Of a DNA stretch of 22,211 nt, positions 9,416-16,249 are shown piece after piece. The notes below the pieces were generated by a model, which worked only from the letters and a program-made list of their open reading frames with translations, made no database searches and was not told the origin of the DNA. The stretch comes from Priapulus caudatus (lineage: Eukaryota; Priapulida; Priapulimorpha; Priapulimorphida; Priapulidae). How positions within the stretch are numbered: position 1 is the first letter of the stretch; each line of letters begins with the position of its first letter. The DNA lies in the NCBI RefSeq assembly GCF_000485595.1, contig NW_014577709.1, positions 53,078 to 75,288 of the forward strand, given 5' to 3'. A program made the translations under genes and the position numbers.

Positions 9416-9530
9416 TTCTCTACCCCTTTTCTCTCTTCTCTACGCGCCTTTCTCTATTTCTCTCTCTCCTCATTTCTTTCTTCCTTCTTTCCCCCCCTCG
9501 CTCTCTCTCGCTCTCTCTCGTTTCTACTCC
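9181..9530. repeat. (CT)n polypyrimidine tract
   Basis: Some 350 bp of CT-rich, nearly pure pyrimidine sequence with scattered G and A, including a CCCCCCC run near its end. It produces a Ser/Leu-rich open frame that continues to 9877. The part after the tract (starting MSTASAVAVQHTIDES) resembles no family I know and is not called as a gene. Confidence 0.95.
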
Positions 9531-9807
9531 CGTTATGTATGAGCACCGCATCAGCAGTAGCGGTTCAACACACCATCGATGAATCAGTCTCACTCATGCG
9601 TGCTTCCCGACTTCTTTTTGCCACAATTCTAAATTGGCAACCGGCAGAACCCTCCGTCTCTCAGAGTGATGATGAAATGTGTTTCCCCACCCATGACCGC
9701 CATCCAACCGAGAATTTCCCTCTTATTTCTCTAATCTATACAGAATTAGGACAGATTGGAACTAGTGGCTTCTTCTGTAAGCTATGTAGAACGCTTGATC
9801 ATTGCCA
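9531..9807. other. Unique spacer
   Basis: About 280 bp between the CT tract and the 11-bp array. A frame is open through it on the + strand, but only as a continuation of the CT-repeat frame. It shows no domain, signal peptide or convincing splice structure. Confidence 0.5.
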
Positions 9808-9817
9808 AAGGCTGTAC
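9808..9817 (+). repeat. 10-bp direct repeat left of the 11-bp array
   Basis: AAGGCTGTAC occurs here and again at 10449-10458, exactly bracketing the array. Confidence 0.6.
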
Positions 9818-10448
9818 TTATATGAAGCGTATACGAATGTGAAGGGAATATGTAGCGAATACGTAGCGTATGTGTAGCGTATATGTAGCGAACATGTAGC
9901 GTATATGTAGCGAATATGTAGCGTATATGTAGCGAATATGTAGCGAACATGTAGCAAATATGAAGCGTATATGTAGCGTATATGTAGCGCATACGTAGCG
10001 TATATGTAGCGTATATGTAGCGAATATGTAGCGTATACGTAGCGAATATGTAGCGAATATGTAGCATATATAAAGCGTATATGTAGCGAATATGAAGCGT
10101 ATATGTAGCGTATATTTAGCGAATATGAAGCGTATACGTAGCGTATATGTAGCGTATATGTAGCGAACATGTAGCGTATATGTAGCGTATATGTAGCGTA
10201 TATGTAGCGTATATGTAGCGTATATGTAGCGTATATGTAGCGAATATGTAGCGTATATGTATAGCGAATATGAAGCGTATATGTAGCGAACATGTAGCGT
10301 ATATGTAGCGTATACGTAGCGAATATGAAGCGTATATGTAGCGAATATGTAGCGTATAGTTAGCGAATATGAAACGTATATGTAGCGTATATGTAGCGTA
10401 TACGTAGCGAATATGTAGCGTATACGTAGCGAATATGAAGCGTATATG
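9818..10448. repeat. 11-bp tandem array (GTAGCGTATAT family), about 55 copies
   Basis: The basic unit is GTAGCGTATAT. Variation is almost wholly by substitution at a few positions: T or A at the second, T, A or C at the seventh, T or C at the ninth and the last. Length changes are rare (one at about 10261, one near 10067). Because 11 is not a multiple of 3, all three minus-strand frames read the same 11-residue peptide (about YIYATYTLHIR) and stay open for 100 to 224 codons. These are repeat artefacts, not genes. The regular period contrasts with the indel-rich arrays elsewhere in the window. Confidence 0.95.
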
Positions 10449-10458
10449 AAGGCTGTAC
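10449..10458 (+). repeat. 10-bp direct repeat right of the 11-bp array
   Basis: A second copy of AAGGCTGTAC; see 9808-9817. Confidence 0.6.
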
Positions 10459-11156
10459 ATATTATCGTGTACGATATGTCTATGTAGGCCATGCATGCTG
10501 CCGTAGGTTGGGGGATTCTATAGTGCAGTTCTTATATAGTATAAGTTTTCGTGTGCAGTAGTATTTGCTACTGTTTTTGCTGGAGCTGTATTTAATAGCT
10601 AGCTCTTAGAGAGCTTACTTACAGACACTCATTACAGTCGATTCGAACAGGTGGATTCAGGCAACAGAACTATTTTTTTGCAAAATTTTATATTATCGTT
10701 GAGGTGATATTTATTGTTGAACCTCATTTCTCTATTAGTTGCCACATTGCACTAAAGATTTATATATGCACCGAACTTACTTAGCGGGCTACACGCCCGA
10801 GTGAATTGAAGCAGCTTTGAACAGATTTTGAAGAATATATTTATAGATTTATGAGTCAGCCAGCGCTGTCGTGAATTCGCTTGCTAGAGATGAAAGCATG
10901 AATGCTGCATGTAGACATCGGGAATAAATCGGGCCCTGCCGAGAAACTACTGCCCTTTACCTCCAAGCTAGCATCGCAAATTACAGTCTACGTCTAGTAG
11001 TAGTGCCTGCCTGGCAGTTGAAGCCAGCTTTAGCACGCTACTGTTTGTTGTACTTGTTGTTCACTTAACGAGAAGAGTTCACTGCTCAGCCCAAAAAAAG
11101 AAGAAATAGGCCCTACTACCATCTGTCGAGCAACATATATAGATATATCTTGATAT
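10459..11156. other. Unique sequence with no supported gene
   Basis: About 700 bp of moderately AT-rich sequence. I see no open frame with features, no tRNA fold and no inverted-repeat termini in it. Confidence 0.5.
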
Positions 11157-11207
11157 ATTATATCAAGAGCAGATAAAGAAGCCTTCTTTATCTGCTCTTG
11201 ATTATAT
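11157..11207. mobile_element. 37-bp micro-palindrome with 7-bp duplications (element B)
   Basis: The core 11164-11200 is a perfect inverted repeat of 18-bp arms (CAAGAGCAGATAAAGAAG) around a single C. It is flanked directly by ATTATAT on both sides (11157-11163 and 11201-11207). Perfect arms plus exact direct flanks indicate a recent insertion of a hairpin-like mobile unit. It shares end motif and flank with the element at 14007 and similar ends with 11450, 21653 and the 1.2-kb element. Confidence 0.75.
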
Positions 11208-11442
11208 GTATATATGATACTGATAGTGGAGATAGCCAACCACCGTGCCAGGTCCTGTGTGCTGCAGTGGCTAGAGCGAGTGTACTGTAGTTACCCGAGA
11301 AGAAGAAGTCGAGAGAAGAGAGAAAAGAGAGAGAGGCTGCAATAAACTGTTATGCCACTCGTGGGTAGATTTTATCGCAGCGAGTTTGTAAGAAACCGCG
11401 TCCAGAAATCGTTAAGAAGTGAGGGTTGAGGTGAAAAAACCC

Positions 11443-11540
11443 ATTACATCAAGAGCGTATAAAGAAGGGTCTTAAACGCCGCTTAAAAAAGGCGCTTAAA
11501 AGAGCGTACAACAAAGGAATTTATACGCTCGTGATTACAT
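11443..11540. mobile_element. 84-bp inverted-repeat element with 7-bp duplications (element C)
   Basis: The core 11450-11533 starts CAAGAGCGTATAAA and ends in the inverted counterpart TTTATACGCTCGTG (one mismatch). It is flanked by ATTACAT at 11443-11449 and 11534-11540. The interior has a small CGCC/GGCG hairpin and a second copy of AAGAGCGTA. It is not long enough to encode anything. Likely the same family as the element at 11164. Confidence 0.75.
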
Positions 11541-11826
11541 TAATATTGTTAGCGGATTGGTTCACAAATGGTCTTTGGTAACGTTAATTTTACTTGATAA
11601 AAAGAAAGACGTTAATAATTGACGGTATATGAATTTATTACGCGATGGATGTTTTACGAACTGATTCGTGAACGTTGTTGTTTTACTTGTATTGCAAGCA
11701 GCAGTACATATCGGTGTTTTTTAAATAGATTTCTCAGTGTGGCTACGCGTGTGGCCTGCCTGTGGCCTGCCTGGCCGTGTAGAAGATTTATGTTGACGCT
11801 GTATCGTCTAATTCAGCGTGTTTACT
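11541..11826. other. Unique spacer
   Basis: No gene is supported. One 69-codon open frame (11619-11828) has no recognisable domain. CTGTGGCCTGC is partly duplicated around 11750-11775. Confidence 0.45.
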
Positions 11827-12045
11827 GATATGACAGATATGAATGACAGATATGATATGACAGATATGAATGACAGATATGATATGACAGATATGAATGA
11901 CAGATATGATATGACAGATATGAATGACAGATATGATATGACAGATATGAATGACAGATATGAATGACAGATATGATATGACAGATATGATATGACAGAT
12001 ATGAATGACAGATATGATATGACAGATATGATATGACAGATATGA
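11827..12045. repeat. 27-bp array of alternating 13- and 14-bp units
   Basis: ATGACAGATATGA (13) alternates with ATGACAGATATGAT (14), so the true period is 27 bp. Towards the right end two 14-bp units sometimes follow each other, showing unequal exchange. There is almost no sequence noise. A minus-strand frame reads a 9-residue repeat (SVIHICHII) only because 27 is a multiple of three. Confidence 0.95.
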
Positions 12046-12640
12046 AGGTCCGGAACTCAAGTGGGGAAAAAAAATTCGCTTAATACTGCTAGCTTAGTAA
12101 TAAGAGGCTGGCGTACGTAATAATGAACAGTTACTAGGTCGTCGTGATTCTCAAGGGGCTGTTGAAGATGAAAAGCTTAGCCAAGAGTGACTTCGAGCAT
12201 TAACTGCGGCCTTTGGCACAACGTGAATTAAATGCCTCTTTGCCGAGATGGTGACGCGGTGTGTTGGGAGGGAGGAGACAATTAACCGAATTCAATATCT
12301 GTCGTTAAACATGCTGAATTATGCGATTCAGGGGGGGGGGGGCATTAGCGAGCCTTCCGAGTCATTTGCGAGGAAATTTTGTCTGAAATGCCAAAAAGAC
12401 AGGAAACTGATATGATTTCATATTCGTATAAGCACTGTGGTCAGTTATACAAGGTGTATAATATATAAAATTGGGCCGCCCTCATGCCGTCTCTATCGAA
12501 TTCCATCCATCTCATCCAAGAATAGGCCGTCCAAAAGACGGGTAGACGGGTAGACGGGTCTGTGTCTAACACACTGGCCCGGTATGCGTTATAGCGGGTG
12601 TGCCGAGTCGTTTGCGAAGCCGCGTGCGGACAATGGGTCT
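12046..12640. other. Unique sequence with a G12 run
   Basis: No gene is supported. It includes a run of 12 G at 12331-12342 and three short GTAGACGG-like repeats at 12540-12560. Open frames here are short and featureless. Confidence 0.5.
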
Positions 12641-12712
12641 GCGCACGCACGCGCGGGGCGGCGCGCGTGCAGGCATGTGCGTGCATGTGCGTGCGTGTGC
12701 GGTTTATTATTA
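12641..12712. repeat. GCGTGC-rich tract
   Basis: CpG-rich sequence with GCACGCACGC, GGCGCGCGTGC and several copies of ATGTGCGTGC. It is related in composition to the ACGC array 200 bp downstream. Confidence 0.8.
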
Positions 12713-12894
12713 TGAAAGTGAGTTGTCCGTGCGTGCACGCAGCATCCTTGCTTTCATCTGGCACGTGTTTACATTCCGAGCGAAGTGCTGCGGGGGGCGT
12801 GCGCGCGCACGCTGCAGACAGTAGCAGGCAGCAGTAGCCTTGCTGCAGGCGAGATAGTCTCCCTGCCTAACTCAAGCCGAGCATTCACATACAC

Positions 12895-13250
12895 CGACGT
12901 ACACGCACGCATATGGACACGCACGCACGTGTGCAGGCACGCGCGCTCACACATATGGACGCACACGCACGCACGCGCTCATGTAAGCACGTATATGGAT
13001 ACGCGCGCACGCACGCGTATGGACGCGCACGCATATATGTACGCACGCACGCATGTAAGCACGCGCGCTCACGCATGCACGCGCGCTCACGCATGCACGC
13101 GCGCTCACGCATATGTACGCGCACGCACGCATGTAAGCACGCGCGCGCACGCATATAGGCACGCACGCTCACGTATATGGACGCGCACGCACGTATATTG
13201 ACACGCACGCACGCACGTATGTAAAAGCACGCGCGCGCGTACACGCACAC
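12895..13250. repeat. ACGC-type purine-pyrimidine alternating array
   Basis: Some 350 bp dominated by ACGCACGC, GCGCGC and ATATGG/ATGTA blocks with an irregular period of about 18 to 40 bp. Three perfect consecutive 18-bp units (GCACGCGCGCTCACGCAT) lie at 13059-13112. The sequence is almost stop-free on both strands, giving His/Ala/Arg/Thr-rich or Val/Arg/Cys-rich frames up to 138 codons; these follow from the repeat. The alternation of purine and pyrimidine is typical of DNA able to adopt the Z form. Confidence 0.93.
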
Positions 13251-13259
13251 ACAGGCCAG

Positions 13260-13999
13260 CAGATTGTGACTGAATGGCTACAGGTTTTGTAAATAACATA
13301 ATGCCGCTAGCATCCGCAGTGTGGAATAGAAACATAATGGCTTTATACGGACAGGTTTATTTCAAATGAGTGTAATTTTAATATCATCTTTCCTGCTTGC
13401 TTCTCGTACATTTACAGTTTCTATGTGTTTTTCATAGTTCTATAGTTATTCTAAGCTCGTCTGACTTTTTGCAAGCTTTCGGGGGAAAAACAGACATAGA
13501 ATTGCGCCAGCATTCACCAAGCCATTACAATAGCAGTGCGTAGGCACGCCACGATACGTACGAACAGTTAGTTTAGCTCGGTAATAAATCTTCAGTTTGC
13601 CTAACGTGACAGTTCGGACGACCGGCCTGTTGCGTTTTCTAACTGTTCTGACAGCGACATTTCAGATTGCTAAGAAATAACTTTAGATGACTCGAGACGC
13701 TTTCTATCGGTCTAGAAACTACATATGAATTTAAACAACTATAGGGAACGCTGGACTGCCATGCTATAAGAGGTTTATCTTCCCGTTACTCTAATCCAAC
13801 CAGGGTAACACCATCTAGAAACTTGTCGATCGGAGTAATGGTGAACAGTGATGTAGCGAGCGTGTACCAACATATAACGTGTGACGAGTGCAACAGTTAA
13901 AGTGATTACGTCACCATAAATAGTAAAAGTACAAAAAATATTTCCACTTTTTCACAAAATGTAAGTAATTCTGTTCACTTTTTATGGTTAAATTGCTGC
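13260..13999. other. Unique AT-rich sequence
   Basis: About 740 bp with no supported gene, RNA gene or repeat. Confidence 0.5.
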
Positions 14000-14053
14000 A
14001 TTATATCAGGAGTAGATAATAGGGAATTCCCTATTATCTACTCCTGATTATAT
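14000..14053. mobile_element. 40-bp perfect palindrome with 7-bp duplications (element A)
   Basis: The core 14007-14046 is a spacer-free perfect palindrome. Each half reads CAGGAGTAGATAATAGGGAA towards the centre, where an EcoRI site (GAATTC) lies. ATTATAT flanks it directly on both sides (14000-14006 and 14047-14053). This is the same 7-bp flank as the 37-bp element at 11164, more than 2.8 kb away. Confidence 0.78.
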
Positions 14054-14370
14054 TTCCTATTTTACTATATCGTTCGATGTAAACATAAATGTAATACACA
14101 CGTGACTCATACATAGCCCATAGCAAGCAATTAATGTCAGGATCATAATATCAAATCGTCCAGGTTTTTTAGATTTTTTAACTAGTTGAGAAACAATCTT
14201 ATCAGGTAAGAATTTGACGATACGTTTAGTCCCGTTAGTACTTACTTTTAATTTAAAAAGTGGCAACAAAATTTTTACATATATACACCATAGAAAATTC
14301 GTGACGTAGTCAATTTAAAGGTCACCCATACAGTGATACCACGGCGATAGAAATGAACGGTGTGTCATTG
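14054..14370. other. Unique spacer
   Basis: No gene is supported. A 70-codon minus-strand frame (14057-14269, beginning MLPLFKLKVS) is open but matches nothing I recognise and has no supporting context. Confidence 0.4.
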
Positions 14371-14415
14371 ACTAATTAGACCAATTAGACCAATTAGACC
14401 AATTAGACCAATTAA
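14371..14415 (+). repeat. 10-bp tandem repeat (AATTAGACCA)
   Basis: About four and a half copies of AATTAGACCA, the inner ones perfect and the last copy changed to AATTAAAC. Confidence 0.95.
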
Positions 14416-14498
14416 ACTAGTGTTCACCAGAGTCGAGCTTTCTACGTGGAGGATGGGTTTTCCCCACGAAGGAGACGTAGGGGGACTGCGAGTAGCGT

Positions 14499-14807
14499 AC
14501 GCGGGACGCGTGATTTTTTTCCCCACTCGGATAGTGGCATTAATTTGTATAAGCGGCGCTGATTGGCTGGCGGTTTCGCGCGCGGCGAGTTATGAAGATT
14601 TATGAACCCATTATCACAGTCAGTACTACGTAACAGTATCATACTATATACAGTATGTGCTATTGCTCTCGTTTTTATTAATGAAAATCCGTAATGAAAT
14701 TTTTTTAATTATATTTTTTGTTTAGCGCCATGGCAACAGCCAATCAGCGCCGCTTATGCAAATTAATGCCACTATCTGAGTGGGAATAAAAATCACGCAC
14801 GCGGGAC
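14499..14807. mobile_element. 291-bp MITE with about 62-bp TIRs and 9-bp duplications
   Basis: The core 14508-14798 has termini GCGTGATTTTT and AAAAATCACGC. The TIRs (14508-14570 and 14738-14798) match over about 62 bp with a few differences. Both contain the shared block AAGCGGCGCTGATTGGCTG, read on opposite strands. ACGCGGGAC is duplicated exactly at 14499-14507 and 14799-14807. The interior is AT-rich with a small CATACT/AGTATG hairpin and no coding capacity. A 9-bp duplication suggests a Mutator-like source. Confidence 0.88.
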
Positions 14808-15000
14808 GTTGTGGATGCAAATTTGCCGCAGTGAAGTAATAAGGAAAGTGATACTGGAGTATACTGTGTGTCGCTGACAGGCCGGGTAATGCCTGTATTC
14901 GTGAGATGTGTCTTCACGGAGAGTCGCGTGAGGGTTTCACACATCGTGATCAGCACTTATGACGGTGTGCGTTGGCACAGAGCACGTTTTATCCCATTCC

Positions 15001-15121
15001 TCAGTCTCGTTTCTCAGTCTTCCCAGTCCCACATTTCCCAGTCGGCAGTCTTACCAGTCGGCAGTCTACCCAGTCCCACATTTCCCAGTCGGCAATCTTC
15101 CCAGTCCTGCGTTTCTCAGTT
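15001..15121 (+). repeat. Short minisatellite of pyrimidine tract plus CAGTC units
   Basis: Repeated TTTCCCAGTC, TCTTCCCAGTC and GGCAGTC blocks, including a second copy of a block around CCCACATTTCCCAGTCGG (about 15027-15045 and 15073-15093). Its first part, AGTCTCGTTT followed by CTCAGTCT, is very close to the 23-bp acceptor-like unit at 3462-5382. It carries many YYYCAG acceptor-like strings. Its open frames are repeat artefacts. Confidence 0.8.
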
Positions 15122-15198
15122 CTGTGTCACGTTGTGCGCGTGTCACTGAGTACCTACGTGTTATCACGTTTCCCAGTATGTGGGTTTCACATCAACAA

Positions 15199-15300
15199 GG
15201 TATGACTTAGCTCTAGTACTATAGCCCGCTTACATTGACTGCCGCTGCCGCCAGGGGCAGTCAATGTAAGCGGGCTATAGTACTAGAGCTAGGTATGACT
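15199..15300. mobile_element. 84-bp perfect inverted-repeat element with 9-bp duplications
   Basis: Arms 15208-15243 and 15256-15291 are perfectly complementary over 36 bp (outer end TAGCTCTAGTACTATAGC) around a 12-nt GC-rich loop. GGTATGACT is present directly on both sides (15199-15207 and 15292-15300). Perfect arms and perfect flanks imply a recent insertion. Its ends differ from the CARGAG family and from the 291-bp MITE nearby, so it is a separate kind of micro-element. Confidence 0.85.
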
Positions 15301-16249
15301 ATGCCATGGTCCGTTGAATGGGAGTGGGGGTGGGGGGATGAACCTTCTCATCGTTAATTGTTATGCGTAATTATAAATGCGTGGCACGTGCGAGATTTAT
15401 GGAGTATAGTGCGTGATATGCATCCTTAGGTGCTATCGAGATTAAATTTATAATTAAATTTTCTCACAAAGAATGTGCGGTTAGCTGCATAGTATGCGGA
15501 TAGAATTACAAGTTGCGTTGTAGTGAAATGTCAGCAATAAGATATCGTGTATACACACCCAGATAGAATGAAGTTCGTCTGTGAACGAGTTTTGCGATTT
15601 GAGATTTTTCAGGTTTTATTATGGAGATTTTTCTCGGGAAGATTTTTTGAATTCCTGATTTTTTGCAAGCACCAAAATTCCTGACGAGTAAGAATAATGT
15701 ACGTTCAACAAAAATTGCTTGAATATATCGCCAAAAATAGTAGTGAAAGCAATTCTAAAAATATTCGAGTACGTCTTTGCGAGCGCGTGTGACTGACTAT
15801 GCGGTGGTGGTTGGAGAAATTAGCTCGCTCCACATATCATAAAAAATGTTTTCAGCCGCAAACTAAAAGCGTAGCATCGCATCGCCCACAGGCATCTGCG
15901 CTCCATCTGGCCCCACAGCTTGCTGCGCGAACCCTAAAAGTAAAAGCTTAGAACAGAATGCTCCCTGTGTTGCTGGTCCGTCGAGCGCGAGCAAAAACTG
16001 CCTATTTGCTGCTGCGTACGCTTCCGCGTATAGTACAGCCCACAGCCATATCGGAGGATGGGGATGCAGGGAGCAATCGATGGTTGGTTAGTCTATGCGG
16101 AGATTCACTGCCGCCCTCTCACTCGATTGACGGCGTTGTCAGCAAAAAGTCGGGTGCTAGTTTCGTCGTCCCTAACTCGATTTCGAGCCACTCGTGCGGC
16201 CGAGCAAGAGCTAGTGCATGCGGGTGGCATGGGTGGAGAAAGGAGTGGG
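15301..16249. other. Unique sequence before the 48-bp array
   Basis: About 950 bp. T-rich at 15590-15665 and more GC-rich towards the array. A 112-codon open frame (15958-16296) runs into the array and shows no domain, so no gene is called. Confidence 0.5.

Noticed and set aside
9536-9877. Possible C-terminal protein part starting MSTASAVAVQHTIDES
   Set aside because: It is open only as the tail of the CT-repeat frame, ends within the 11-bp array and has no recognisable domain.
9762-10492. Minus-strand frames of 101 to 224 codons with an 11-residue repeat
   Set aside because: All three minus frames give the same peptide because the DNA period is 11 bp, so there is no frame preference and no evidence of selection on protein.
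11260-11420. Possible LTR end (purine-rich tract followed by GCAATAAACTG)
   Set aside because: No second LTR copy, primer-binding site or flanking duplication could be seen.
12769-13335. Overlapping long frames on both strands (His/Ala/Arg/Thr-rich and Val/Arg/Cys-rich)
   Set aside because: The ACGC-type repeat contains almost no stops on either strand; no domain or conserved frame.
14057-14269. 70-codon minus-strand frame next to the 40-bp palindrome
   Set aside because: It has a lysine-rich then hydrophobic stretch but no known family, no splice context and no second supporting exon.
14420-14505. Second copy of the MITE end suggested by GGGTTTTCCCCACGAAGGAG
   Set aside because: The likeness to the CCCCACTC part of the TIR covers only a few bases and has no inverted partner.
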